A stretch of DNA of 64,000 nucleotides from Bos javanicus (GCF_032452875.1 NC_083868.1:102110537-102174536); one strand, 5' to 3'; positions 37,093-48,458 are shown, counted from the first letter of the stretch. A program made the numbers and translations. Notes: generated by a model from the sequence alone, not told the origin.

Positions 37093-37113
37093 TTTTGTAA
37101 TCAACCGCGAATG
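37093..37113 (+). other. SLITRK3: SLITRK3 exon 2, 5' UTR part
   Basis: Twenty-one bases between the acceptor AG (37,091-37,092) and the family start codon. The apparent longer frame starting at 37,087 would begin with TTG inside the splice acceptor and is not a real start. Confidence 0.75.
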
Positions 37114-40053
37114 ATGAAACCTTCTATAGCTGAGATGCTTCACAGAGGGAGGATGTTGTGGATAATTCTTCTAAGCACAATTGCTTTAGGATGGACTACC
37201 CCGATTCCCCTCATAGAGGACTCAGAGGAAATAGATGAGCCCTGTTTTGATCCATGCTACTGTGAAGTTAAAGAAAGCCTCTTTCATATACATTGTGACA
37301 GCAAAGGATTTACAAATATTAGTCAGATTACTGAGTTCTGGTCAAGACCTTTTAAACTGTATCTGCAGAGAAATTCAATGAGGAAATTGTACACCAACAG
37401 TTTTCTTCATTTGAATAATGCTGTGTCCATTAACCTTGGGAACAATGCATTGCAGGACATTCAAACAGGAGCTTTCAACGGTCTTAAGATTTTAAAGAGA
37501 CTGTATCTTCACGAGAACAAGCTAGACATCTTCAGAAATGACACCTTCCTTGGCTTGGAAAGTCTGGAATATCTTCAGGCAGACTACAATGTAATTAAAC
37601 GTATTGAGAGTGGGGCATTTCGGAATCTAAGTAAATTGAGAGTTCTGATTTTAAATGATAATCTCATTCCCATGCTTCCAACAAATTTATTTAAGGCTGT
37701 CTCCTTAACCCACTTGGACCTGCGTGGAAACAGGTTAAAAGTTCTTTTTTACCGAGGAATGCTAGACCATATTGGCAGAAGCCTGATGGAGCTCCAGCTG
37801 GAAGAAAATCCCTGGAACTGTACATGTGAAATCGTGCAACTGAAGAGTTGGCTGGAACGCATTCCTTACACTGCCCTGGTGGGAGATATCACCTGTGAGA
37901 CTCCTTTCCATTTTCATGGAAAGGACCTGAGAGAAATCAGGAAAACAGAACTCTGTCCCTTGTTGTCTGACTCTGAGGTAGAGGCTAGTTTGGGGATTCC
38001 CCACTTGTCATCAAACAAGGAGAATGCATGGCCAACTAAGCCTTCCTCAATGCTGTCCTCTGTCCATTTTACTGCTTCTTCTGTTGAATACAAGTCCTCA
38101 AATAAACAGCCCAAACCCACCAAACAGCCTCGAACACCAAGGCCACCGTCCACATCTCAAGCTTTATACCCTGGTCCAAACCAACCTCCCATTGCTCCTT
38201 ATCAGACCAGACCACCCATTCCCATTATATGCCCTACTGGGTGTACCTGTAATTTGCATATCAATGACCTTGGTTTGACTGTCAACTGCAAAGAGCGAGG
38301 ATTTAATAACATTTCTGAACTTCTTCCAAGGCCTCTGAATGCCAAGAAATTGTACCTGAGTAGCAATCTGATTCAGAAAATATACCGTTCTGATTTTTGG
38401 AATTTCTCTTCCTTGGATCTCTTACATCTGGGGAACAATCGTATTTCTTATGTCCAGGATGGGGCCTTCATCAACCTGCCTAACCTAAAGAGCCTCTTTC
38501 TCAATGGCAACGATATTGAGAAGCTGACTCCAGGCATGTTTCGAGGCCTACAGAGTTTGCACTACTTGTACTTTGAGTTCAACGTCATCCGGGAAATCCA
38601 GCCTGCAGCTTTCAGCCTCATGCCCAACTTGAAGCTGCTATTCCTCAACAATAACTTGCTGAGGACCCTGCCAACAGATGCCTTTGCAGGCACATCCCTG
38701 GCTCGGCTCAACTTGAGAAAGAACTACTTCCTCTATCTTCCTGTGGCTGGTGTCCTAGAACACTTGAATGCCATTGTCCAGATAGACCTCAATGAGAATC
38801 CTTGGGACTGTACCTGTGACCTGGTTCCCTTCAAACAGTGGATTGAAACCATCAGCTCAGTCAGTGTGGTGGGTGATGTCCTATGCAGGAGCCCTGAGAA
38901 CCTCACCCACCGTGACGTGCGCACTATTGAACTGGAAGTTCTCTGCCCAGAGATGCTACACATCGCACCAGCTGGAGCATCCCCCGCTCAGCCTGGAGAT
39001 GCTCACCTTGCTGGGGGGCCGACGAGTGCATCACCTTATGAGTTCTCTCCCCCTGGGGGCCCTGTGCCACTTTCTGTGTTGATTCTCAGCCTGCTGGTTC
39101 TGTTTTTTTCAGCAGTCTTTGTTGCTGCAGGCCTCTTTGCCTATGTCCTCCGACGGCGCCGGAAGAAGCTGCCCTTTAGAAGCAAGAGGCAGGAAGGCGT
39201 GGACCTCACTGGCATCCAGATGCAATGCCACCGACTTTTTGAGGATGGTGGAGGTGGTGGAGGTGGAAATGGAGGTGGGGGCCGACCAACTATTTCTTCC
39301 CCAGAGAAGGCCCCTCCTGTGGGTCATGTATACGAGTACATTCCTCATCCCGTTACTCAGATGTGCAACAACCCCATCTACAAGCCTCGTGAGGAGGAGG
39401 AGGTGGTTGTTTCATCAGGGCCAGAGGCAGGGGGTGCAGAACGTGGGGCTCCTGTGACACAACCTCCGGGAATGGGGGAGGTTCTCCTAGGAAGTGAGCA
39501 GTTTGCTGAGACACCCAAGGAGAACCACAGCAACTACCGGACCTTGCTAGAAAAAGAAAAGGAGTGGGCGCTGGCAGTGTCCAGCTCCCAGCTCAATACC
39601 ATAGTGACCATGAATCATCATCACCCTCACCCTCACCACTCAGCAGTTGGTGGGGTTTCCGGGGTAGTTGCGGGAACTGGGGGAGACTTGGTTGGGTTCC
39701 GCCACCACGAGAAGAATGGCGGGGTGGTGCTGTTTCCTCCGGGGGGAGGTTGTGGTGGCAGCAGTATGCTACTAGACCGAGAGAGGCCACAACCAGCCCC
39801 CTGTACGGTGGGGTTTGTGGACTGTCTCTATGGCACAGTGCCCAAATTAAAGGAACTGCATGTCCATCCTCCTGGCATGCAATACCCAGACTTACAGCAG
39901 GACGCCAGGCTCAAAGAAACCCTTCTCTTCTCGGCTGGAAAGGGCTTCACAGACCACCAAACCCAAAAAAGTGATTACCTCGAGTTAAGGGCCAAACTTC
40001 AAACCAAGCCGGATTACCTCGAAGTCCTGGAGAAGACAACATATAGGTTCTAA
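37114..40053 (+). CDS. SLITRK3: SLITRK3, SLIT and NTRK-like protein 3
   Basis: Postsynaptic type I membrane adhesion protein. Family knowledge: it binds presynaptic PTP-delta and selectively promotes inhibitory (GABAergic) synapses. The product is 979 residues (human is 977). Signal peptide about 1-28; N-terminal cysteine cap (C44-C61); first LRR block about 79-215; C-cap with C236, C238, C261, C281; Ser/Pro-rich linker about 290-370; second N-cap (C373, C377, C379, C392); second LRR block about 409-553; second C-cap (C566, C568, C591, C611); membrane span about 652-679 followed by RRRRKK; cytoplasmic tail with a Gly run (712-723), a His/Pro run (835-842) and tyrosines Y955, Y968 and Y977 in the Trk-like C-terminus. 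Seven N-glycosylation sequons include N68, N142, N171, N235, N399, N430 and N596. The frame stays open upstream only through the splice acceptor. ATG at 37,114 (A at -3) gives the family N-terminus MKPSIAEM. An adjacent ATG at 37,111 would add one Met. No frameshift or lost cysteine is visible. It is a single coding exon. Confidence 0.98.
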   Translation: MKPSIAEMLHRGRMLWIILLSTIALGWTTPIPLIEDSEEIDEPCFDPCYCEVKESLFHIHCDSKGFTNISQITEFWSRPFKLYLQRNSMRKLYTNSFLHLNNAVSINLGNNALQDIQTGAFNGLKILKRLYLHENKLDIFRNDTFLGLESLEYLQADYNVIKRIESGAFRNLSKLRVLILNDNLIPMLPTNLFKAVSLTHLDLRGNRLKVLFYRGMLDHIGRSLMELQLEENPWNCTCEIVQLKSWLERIPYTALVGDITCETPFHFHGKDLREIRKTELCPLLSDSEVEASLGIPHLSSNKENAWPTKPSSMLSSVHFTASSVEYKSSNKQPKPTKQPRTPRPPSTSQALYPGPNQPPIAPYQTRPPIPIICPTGCTCNLHINDLGLTVNCKERGFNNISELLPRPLNAKKLYLSSNLIQKIYRSDFWNFSSLDLLHLGNNRISYVQDGAFINLPNLKSLFLNGNDIEKLTPGMFRGLQSLHYLYFEFNVIREIQPAAFSLMPNLKLLFLNNNLLRTLPTDAFAGTSLARLNLRKNYFLYLPVAGVLEHLNAIVQIDLNENPWDCTCDLVPFKQWIETISSVSVVGDVLCRSPENLTHRDVRTIELEVLCPEMLHIAPAGASPAQPGDAHLAGGPTSASPYEFSPPGGPVPLSVLILSLLVLFFSAVFVAAGLFAYVLRRRRKKLPFRSKRQEGVDLTGIQMQCHRLFEDGGGGGGGNGGGGRPTISSPEKAPPVGHVYEYIPHPVTQMCNNPIYKPREEEEVVVSSGPEAGGAERGAPVTQPPGMGEVLLGSEQFAETPKENHSNYRTLLEKEKEWALAVSSSQLNTIVTMNHHHPHPHHSAVGGVSGVVAGTGGDLVGFRHHEKNGGVVLFPPGGGCGGSSMLLDRERPQPAPCTVGFVDCLYGTVPKLKELHVHPPGMQYPDLQQDARLKETLLFSAGKGFTDHQTQKSDYLELRAKLQTKPDYLEVLEKTTYRF

Positions 40054-40715
40054 CAGAAAAAGAAAAATACATTAGTGCTTTTTTTTTTTTTTCAAAAGAA
40101 AAGAAAAATAAAAGAAATATATCCCTTGCTCCCTTTACACTTGTCCCAATAACTCCATCCTCACAAACTTCCCTGCCCTGAACAGAACTGAAACCGCATG
40201 ATAACTAGAAAATACAGATGTATGCTCTCCCCACTCAGATGTGATTTGGAGGAAGGGCCATACACAGATCATTAATCAATGAAGTGCCTTCGCAGACTTT
40301 TGCCAGCAAATGTTATCATTATTTTTTTATACTGAAACTTGAGACTTTGACTGTGCCATGTATAAGGTATATTGGGGATCATTGTATTGATCCTAATTAA
40401 GTAAAATTCAATGTGTCTTTTTATTTTCAGTAACTTTTTTTTTTAGTTGTAGTTTTGCTTTGACAGGGAGGGGGGAAAACAGATTGCCATTTGTGGTTTT
40501 CGTTCCTCTTCCCATCATGGCACAGATTCTGTACATGTATTAACAATGCAGTTTGCTGCATGCCTGGAAACTGCAAGACGGGGAGGGAGGGGGCGGGCTT
40601 TGCTGGAATGTTCTCACCCACTCGTTTTTTCTGTCACACACATACCCACATGCACATCACAAATCCCTGCACATAGTTAGGTCCCTAAACCTGCAGTTTC
40701 TTCCTTCTGGTGTAG

Positions 40716-40717
<2 letters not shown>

Positions 40718-40761
<44 letters not shown>
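40718..40761 (+). repeat. (AC)n microsatellite in the 3' UTR
   Basis: About 22 uninterrupted AC dinucleotides, a length usually polymorphic. A useful marker inside the transcript. Confidence 0.95.
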
Positions 40762-40763
<2 letters not shown>

Positions 40764-41230
40764 CTCATCCATTCAACCCAATCTAATTAGTTCGGGTTTG
40801 ATCCATTCCTATCCTCTCCATAGCTTCACCTTCCTTTCTCCTCTAGTGTACAGCTCAAAACATCTCTCCTACCACCCTGGAAAAGTCATCTTCTAGGCTG
40901 GAGCCTACTGAAGTGGAGGCCTGATGGTTTAACAGCTGGAGGCACTCACCTAGGGATGAGCACCTTCTTTGTGACACTTCAGCCTGATGCCAAGATTTTT
41001 TGGAGAACATCTGCACTTTCTTATATATATATAATATAAAAAAAACATAAAAAAGCAACTGGGTATATATCACTAACAGCTTTGTAGGAAGCACTTTTAA
41101 TGTTTTCTCTCTCACACACAAAGATTCAAAAGAAATGTGCATATATTTATTCTGTAATTTCAGTGATTATAAATTGTAAAGGTAATGTTTAATCATTGTA
41201 TAGTGATTATGCGTCTGGTATAGCTTTCCT

Positions 41231-41236
41231 AATAAA
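41231..41236 (+). terminator. SLITRK3: SLITRK3 polyadenylation signal
   Basis: AATAAA followed by a T-rich stretch (AGTTTTTG). The canonical hexamer about 1.18 kb after the stop codon. Confidence 0.7.
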
Positions 41237-41402
41237 AAGTTTTTGAAAAACATAATACATTATATATAGAGGATACAAAGCTTGAACTTTAAACTCCAGC
41301 TATGCCATGCCTTTTGTGCTCCCATTTTTTAAAATCTTTCTTTTACTTCTTACACAGAAAGCTAGTTTATTAACAAGTTTGATGCACTGTGATGTTAATA
41401 AA

Positions 41403-44112
41403 TCTTGTAACTCACGACACCCATTCCACACACTAGGATAAAAATGGGACATAAAAAAATGTGATTTATCAATATATAGTTCACTTCTTTCTCTTGAATT
41501 ATGAGTTTCAAACTTAGTACTCCAATGATGTATCATTTTTCCTAGGCAGGATGCAGTTGGGAGAAACTGTAAATATATTGCTAAGAAGTACAGGATTAAT
41601 TAGGAAACACTGATCAAGAATCCATGAATCGTATGATAGTTAAAGGCTTAAAGGAATGCTATAGTTTTTAAAAAATATGCACTAAAATTACTTACACACA
41701 CACACACACACCAACCAATCAAAGTATAAGGCCTGGGAGCCAATTTGACAGTCAGCATTCTGTTATTTCTGAAAGCTGTCATTGTTATATTTTAGCTCTT
41801 GCTTTTATCAACCACTTACTGCAACCGACCCCAAACATGCTTGAACTAAGACAGGATGCTGAATGAGTTTATCTTTCTGTATGACACTAAAATGATGTTA
41901 CAAAATTAATCTGACAATAATTTGAGTTATTATCCATTTACATGTGAGCGAAACCAAAGAAAATCGTATTTTTAAGGTGCCAGTATCTTGTTTGTGAAGG
42001 AAACTGAACTAATACAAAGAAACCAGAGAGCTTTGAGACAGGCATTTATCTCATCAGGCCAGTAGAGGACAGCAGAGCTCCAGAGATTCATAGACCCTGT
42101 ACCTGCAGAGCTGTGCAGTGAGGCCAGCGTTCTCTGCTAGTTTCCTCCAGTTGCCCTTAGTAGAAATTATCATTATGCTTTGAATGTAATTCACTGCAGG
42201 CCCTGATGCCTTACATCACATTTTTTTTCCATAAAAAAGAAGACTAGTAGCTTCTAAAGCTCCTTAACTGATACGAAACTAAGGCACGGTACTTAAAAAA
42301 GCCCCATGAATGTCTAGAATAACATATTTGTATTTCTTGATTAATTATATATGAGTAATAACATAGATATGCATAAAATAAAAAACACAAGTATATCAAT
42401 GTAAAACGCAACTTTTCAGGACTACCTTGTATTTGGCACATTATATCTAAAACTTTCCTCCTCCATTATTTGAAGTATATTTTGGAATTAGTTCAGATGA
42501 AGAAAAGCCCTTGGGCATAATTCACTATTTCTCTATATACAATATTGAAATACAGATCTTTTGCAAGAGGATCAGATCCACTATTACATAGCTGTTGTTC
42601 TTTGTTTCTTCTTTTCACTTTCCCAGAAGTTACCTTTTTCTAAGTTATCTCACCTTCCTTGCTCTTTCTAATCATCTCTTCATCCTTTACCTGACAATTT
42701 TATTTTTTAAGGTACAGAAAGTTAGTATTAACCTTTAAGTGGCTTACTATCAGATTTATGAAGTCCCTCTAGACTAGGTATTTACCATGTTCCTATTCCT
42801 CCTAATCAAATGTTTTAATGATTAGCATAAAGCATGTGCATAATAAAACTCAGAGTGCAAAGCAAGATACTTCTAACATTATCATCATTTCCTTAACAAC
42901 TATGCATACAATCATAACATGACATATTATACAAATCAGACTATAGTACAATCCCTAATAAAACCAGATCTTTCAACATTTGAAAAGTGTCCATAAACCA
43001 TATCAAATTATAACTTGATAACTGTAATGTTTATATTTTATTCATTAAATACAGAAAGTAAGACTATCTCTTCTTATATAGGTATGAATTTTATCCTTGA
43101 ATTAGGAATAAATTTATTTAATGAAAATAAATTTACATGAGAATGAAATTTTGTATCTAAAGAGATAATATTTTGCTTCCATGGAGTTTTCTATCCCCTG
43201 GGCAAGGCCACTTATTTTAGCTGTGCATTAAAAATAGTTAAGTTAGCTTCAATTTATGATATCAGATAACGTTTTCTTCAAGTACCATGGGCATTAACAT
43301 AGGTCCTATGATTAGGATTTGTTCTATGTTTTTGCTGCAGTAAAATGATTATTTTTTTTAAAAGACAGATTATTAATTCACTTCATAATGATGGTCAGTT
43401 TGACTGAAGCAGTCCCAGATCTGACTAATATCTTCTTATCTTCTTTGCTGTTTTAGTACAAATTAGAATAACAATATTTGACAATAACATGTATTGTTTT
43501 AGCCCTTTAACTATGAGATGGTGAGTAGAAAATACTCGAAAGTGAAATGTTAGTTTGACTCACTACTAGTTTTAACACATTATTTTTCTATACAGAATTA
43601 TTATGTGAATACTTTTAGGTTTTAATTTTAAAAGTATTGTTTCATCTAATTGCAAAATACTAAAAAATATAAGGATAATGAGTACCATATTTTAAATAAA
43701 AGTTTAGAAAGAGAGATCACAAGGAAAAAGCTTACTGAGCTTGAAAAGTTTTTTTTTTTCCCCTTATCTAGGAATCCTAGTTTTAAATTCTTACTATCTA
43801 CAAAAAATACTTGTGTTTAGAATTATGAAACTTGGTAATGCAATCACAGAACATAACTTTCCTTTGACTATTGTAACACATTATTTTGATCCATTTAGTA
43901 TAAATACATTGCTCACACAGTGCTAACCTTTTTAAATTATGTTGTCTAAGCCAATAAATGTTGTATTTTTTTGTAAAATTGCTACGACAAAGCAATCATT
44001 AACAAGATGCTCCACAAAACGTAAGACATATGACTGTAATGAGTTAAGATAATGTGAGAGGAAATGACTAAAAGAAGACTTCATCTTAAGTGACTTGAGC
44101 AAGTTGAATTTG
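41403..44112. other. Downstream intergenic, no gene seen
   Basis: Mostly unique AT-rich DNA with a short (AC)n at 41,694-41,712 and the CTCF-like motif at 42,059-42,073. No coding or RNA gene supported. Confidence 0.5.
42059..42073 (+). promoter_or_regulatory. Candidate CTCF site (plus strand)
   Basis: CCAGTAGAGGACAGC fits CCASYAGRKGGCRSY at 14 of 15 positions. The mismatch is in the GGC core (GAC). It lies about 0.8 kb past the SLITRK3 poly(A) site and points away from the upstream candidate at 17,248. Confidence 0.4.
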
Positions 44113-44125
44113 AGCTTAGACATTT

Positions 44126-44237
44126 TTTTTTTCTTTTTTTCCTTTTTGCCGCACCATGTGGCATGCAGAACTTCCCTGACCAGGGATGGAACCTGTACCC
44201 CCTGCAGTCTTAACCGCTGGATCTCCAGGGAAGTCTA
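44126..44237 (-). mobile_element. CHR-type tRNA-derived SINE with 13-bp TSD
   Basis: On the minus strand it reads GACTTCCCTGGAGATCCAGC through to a GCATGCCACATGGTGCGGC end with a poly-A tail, as in cetartiodactyl CHR SINEs. AGCTTAGACATTT (44,113-44,125) and AGCTTAGGCATTT (44,238-44,250) flank it with one mismatch. Confidence 0.85.
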
Positions 44238-45602
44238 AGCTTAGGCATTTCTAATATATTTAGCTCAAAATTCTCAACTGTGAAAATTCAGGTAAACAGA
44301 ACATAAATAACTATCACGAATTTTACTATATAAGTATTCTGCTTAACAAATATACTACATGCCTTTTAAAATAGGAGCAATAACACGTGTAATTGGGCAG
44401 TCATGTGTGTGTGTATATAAATATAGTACTATTATATATGTATATACATTGTATATACATGTATAGAGTTTATATATGCTGGATTATACATACATGTAAA
44501 TTATGGATCTTTTTCTTTCATGTATAATAATTTCAGTTTTATGCATTTATTTTCCTTGCTTCTGTTTAGCTACCGTCCAAGTAAAGCTGGATGAAATTAT
44601 GAGTCTTCACTTTGGGAATATTCACATGTAAAAAGTAACTCTGTAATTAGTATCTTTGAATTTAAAAGTCTTTTATCTTCCAATTTGTTTCATTTTATTA
44701 TTTAAGTCATAGGGGACAAATCTCAGTCAAACTGTGATTTAAGTCAAGTCCTCACAGAAAAGAAACTAATCTCTTATAAATATGCAACACAAGTCAAATG
44801 AAAAGCAAGTGCTTCTTTCATTTTTATATTTCCAAAATAAATTTTACAGGTAAAAACAATTTCAGCAGCTTTATTAATTTGATAAGATCTTTGTAATTTA
44901 TTTAGATATATAGAAAAAGTGAAATCTTAAAGGTAAATATAAGTAAAGGACTTATTTAAGACATTCAGCATCCTATTTTACTTTTTAAAATAATATCCTT
45001 GATATATAATATATAATACTAGTAATAATAATAAGCAGAGGTGATCATTTCTAGTATGCTTTTACAAAATATAAATATAAGGCAAAGATTTTTCAATCAA
45101 GAAGGCAGGTGTACACCAGGTCTGCTAGTTGTGAAGAGGTAATGGTTTGACTATCCTCTTTAATTCTGATACTATTTGCTCCTGAAAATAATATACATTT
45201 TTTGAGAATATGTATGGTTTCTTCTGTATTGCATAAATATAGATAATTTTTCATATGACTTTAAAATTTTAATAGAAACTGATACTTGTGATGAACTTCA
45301 AAGATATATAGCCAGGAAGACTTTATCATAAATTTATGGGTGAGCCAATACCTTCAAACATTAAAACATAGATGAACACTAGTAAAAAGGAGGCTTTCTT
45401 CATTAACACCCAGTATAAAAAGGCCCAGCATACATAATTAAATATTTCTTTAGTGTATCAGTTCATCCACGTGTTTATGAGTATAGTAAACTGGTAGAAT
45501 TTACAGTGTATTCAATTGTATCAAAAAAGTTGCATTGAAAAGAATGTGCTAATAACCATTTAAAAATAAACCTGAGTACTTTATTTTAATTCAATTGTAA
45601 TA

Positions 45603-45656
45603 ATTAGCAGACCATTCTCTTAAAGAGGAATTAGCAGACCATTCTCGTGAAGAGGA
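45603..45656 (+). repeat. Tandem duplication of 27 bp
   Basis: ATTAGCAGACCATTCTC... occurs twice head to tail (45,603-45,629 and 45,630-45,656), differing at two positions. A simple recent local duplication. Confidence 0.85.
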
Positions 45657-45861
45657 AAAGTACCATGTTACTGATATCGTATTATATCTGAATGCAGGGT
45701 TTTTGTGCATTTGACCTACTTTACTGGGAACTTTTGAGGTTTAGAGTTTATTTGCATGATGAAATACTACATAATGATTTTTGGTAGAATTTAAAACAAG
45801 AGCATATCTTGCCTAACCTGAGGTGGCAAAGTTAGCTCTGAAAAAGGATGCTGAAACAAGG

Positions 45862-46032
45862 ATGTCATCTGATTTTGTGAAGGAATGGAAAGTTCTCTTC
45901 TGGCTCCTGATCTTATTCCTTTCACTATTCCTGACAGTTCTGCTTCTACTTCTGTTTTTGACTCAGTACCAAGATATTCTTGTGACTAAGGGCACAATCA
46001 CTGAGCTCAAATTAGGTGCTAAGGCAAGATGA
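45862..46032 (+). CDS. Possible small membrane-protein ORF (56 residues), doubtful
   Basis: ATG at 45,862 opens a frame of 56 residues: a short N-terminal stretch (MSSDFVKEWK), a strongly hydrophobic run of about 24 residues rich in Leu, Phe and Ile (about 11-34), and a polar tail ending in Lys-Ala-Arg. The shape resembles single-pass micropeptides, but I recognise no family. A frame of this length is not rare by chance, and Leu/Phe-rich runs arise easily from T-rich DNA. There is no splice, promoter or CpG context. It does not lie in a mobile element I can recognise. Confidence 0.15.
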   Translation: MSSDFVKEWKVLFWLLILFLSLFLTVLLLLLFLTQYQDILVTKGTITELKLGAKAR

Positions 46033-47164
46033 GGGAATGATGAGAAACCCCTCACCCGATAACAAAATGTTCAATTCACTTATCTTGCACCTGAAGCTGA
46101 GAAAATAATTCAACATATCTCATTTCACTGTGAAATCATGTTTAAGTCCAGTGAAAAAAGTCAGAACCTAAAATAATAAACTCAGAACCACTTCTAAAGA
46201 TCAAGAGAGAACCTCCAAATGCTTTAAAACTGTGGACCTTATCTTTAAAATCTCAATGCCCTGATTTTCCTACTCTAAAATGCCTTTGTCTTTGCCATGC
46301 ATTCAAAATATTGGTTTAATCAAAATTAAAACAATAATGTAAAATACCTGTATTAAGACCCACTCTTCCTATTGGAATCCACACATTTTCAGCAGATTTC
46401 CCTTATTTGCAATTTAAACTTTCCATTTAGCTGTTACAATGTTCATTAGAATTCTAAAGGTTTCTTTCCCCACCAGAATTATGGCAATTTATCTTAAAAT
46501 GTCTCTTTTTTTGCCTTTCATAACTAGCTTTATAATAAAACAAGTCTGTCAATATGTAAACTATTAACCATATACAGTAATTTGCAGGGGAAAAAAAAAA
46601 AAAAACAACTCTAAAATCTACCTAAATTGGGCATCTTATATGTACTGAATTGAACTGGAATTTTTTTTTTTTTTTTTTGCTTACTTATGCTCTTCTTCAC
46701 AAAATTTGTATTCAAAAGTGAAATCTAGTCCTTTATTTCTAATTAACAGTTTATTAGATGCTTTATATTTTCAGCAGGTAATAAGAGGAAGGTGGGCAAA
46801 GAAAATATTAATGGGTAAAAATAATCTGTTTGTGTAATAATTAAGTCCATGACCTCTCCTTTTTCCTTTAGTAAAACTTCCTCAACATGAAGGACAATGG
46901 AAAGAGAAGAGAAAAAAATAAATATGCTTTCTCTTTTTGAAGACCATTTGATAAAGGCTTAGTGGAGAAAGTTTGAACTAGACTTTCATAATAATTTTTT
47001 GATGTTCTACCTTTGGAAGAGTTAAACCTATACAAGATACAGTTGGTTCACCGTATCTTCCAACACGATTCTAAGCCATTTCAATCTCCATTATTTGACA
47101 TAGTCATTGACATGAAATTAACCCTTAACAATAATTAAACCAATCATAATTAAAAGTAAATATT

Positions 47165-48458
47165 TTGTGTGTATATATCAATCTCAATCTCCCAATTTAT
47201 CCCTCCCTTTCTTACACCATAATTTTTATTTTTAAATCTGTAACTCAATTTCTGTTTTGTAAATAAGTTCATTTGTACCCTTTTTTAAGATTCCATGTGT
47301 AAGTGATACTGTATGATATATGTCTTCCTGTGTCTGACTTAATCTCACTCAGTAGGATAATCTCTAGGTCCATACATGTTGCTGCAAATGGCATTACTTT
47401 GCTCTTTTTTTTATTGCTGAGTAATATTTCAATGAATATATGCACCACATTTTCTTTATCCATTCATCTGTCGATGGACATTAAGGTTGCTTCCATGCCC
47501 TTACTATTGTAAATAGTTCTGTAATGAACATTGGGGTGCATGTATCTTTCCAAATTATAATTTTCTCTGGATATATACTCAGGAGTGGGATTGCTCCATC
47601 ATATGAGAGTTCTGTTTTTAGTTTAAGGAATCTCCAGACTGTTCTCCATAATGGCTGTACCAATTTACATTCCCAACCACATGGTAGGAGAGTTCCTTTT
47701 CTCCACACCCTTTCCAGCATTTATTGTTTGTAAATTTTTTGATGATGGACATTCTCACTGGTGTGAGGTGATACCACATTGTAGTTTTAATTTGTATTTC
47801 TCTAATAATTAGTGACATTGAGCATCTGTTCATGTGCTTTTTAAACCATCTGTATGTCTTTGGAGAAATATTAGATCTTCTGTCCATTTTTTTATTGCCT
47901 TTTTTTTTTTTGATACCGAGCTACATGAGATGCTTGTATATTTCAGAGATTGATCCCTTGTGGGTTGCTTCATTTGCAAATATTTTCTTTCATTTTGATA
48001 AATGTTTTCTCTTTTGTTTATGGTTTTCTTTACTGTGCAAAAACATGTAAGATTAATTAGGTCCTATTTGGTTATTATGGTTTTAATTTTTTTTACTCTA
48101 GGAGGTGGATCAAAAAAGATACTGCTGCAGTTTATGTCAAAGAGTGTTCTGCCTGTTTTTTCCTCATGGCTCTAGCAGTAAAGAACCTGTCTGCCAATGC
48201 AGTAGACATAAGAGACATGGGTTCCATCCCTGGGTTAGAAAGATCTCCTGAAGGAAGGCATGGCAACCCACTCCAGTATTCTTGCCTGGAGAATCCCATG
48301 GACGGAGGAGCATGCAGAGCTACAGTCGAGGGAGTTGCAAAGAGTCAAACATGACTGAAAGCGACTTACAGGCACAAGAGTTTCATAGTATATAAACTTC
48401 CATATAGGTCTCTAATCCATTTTGAATTTATTTTTGTATTATGATGTCAGGGAGCATA
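47165..48458 (-). mobile_element. L1 LINE remnant, split by a Bov-tA
   Basis: The minus strand carries decayed ORF2 C-terminal sequence with recognisable bits (DTCTPMFI, LSYDGAIPLL, THMNRCSMS-like) in frames at 47,481-47,720 and 47,618-47,887, and the 3' end near 47,165. Older than the L1 copies at 1-401 and 26,464. The Bov-tA at about 48,166-48,376 interrupts it, and L1 resumes to about 48,458. Confidence 0.8.
48166..48376 (+). mobile_element. Bov-tA SINE nested in L1
   Basis: From ATGGCTCTAGCAGTAAAGAA to GAGTCAAACATGACTGAAAG plus a short tail. L1 sequence continues on both sides. Ends approximate. Confidence 0.85.

Larger units (their letters stand above)
40054..41250 (+). other. SLITRK3: SLITRK3 3' UTR
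   Basis: About 1.2 kb from the stop codon to a canonical AATAAA at 41,231-41,236, with cleavage expected 15-25 bases later. It contains poly-T/A tracts near 40,080 and 40,435 and a long (AC)n repeat. A second AATAAA at 41,397-41,402 could extend it by about 160 bases. Confidence 0.75.
44251..47164. other. Intergenic, AT-rich, no firm gene
   Basis: Includes an alternating TA/TG tract near 44,405-44,490, an A run near 46,590-46,605 facing a T run near 46,662-46,679, and the small open frame annotated at 45,862-46,032. Nothing else supported. Confidence 0.5.

Noticed and set aside
37087..37113. N-terminal extension of SLITRK3 to 988 residues
   Set aside because: The extension would start at TTG inside the splice acceptor (CAG at 37,090-37,092). 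Exon 1 ends with an in-frame TAG. The family start is MKPSIAEM.
44405..44490. AT/TG alternating tract as a replication origin or cruciform element
   Set aside because: Ordinary simple-sequence DNA. No supporting motif.
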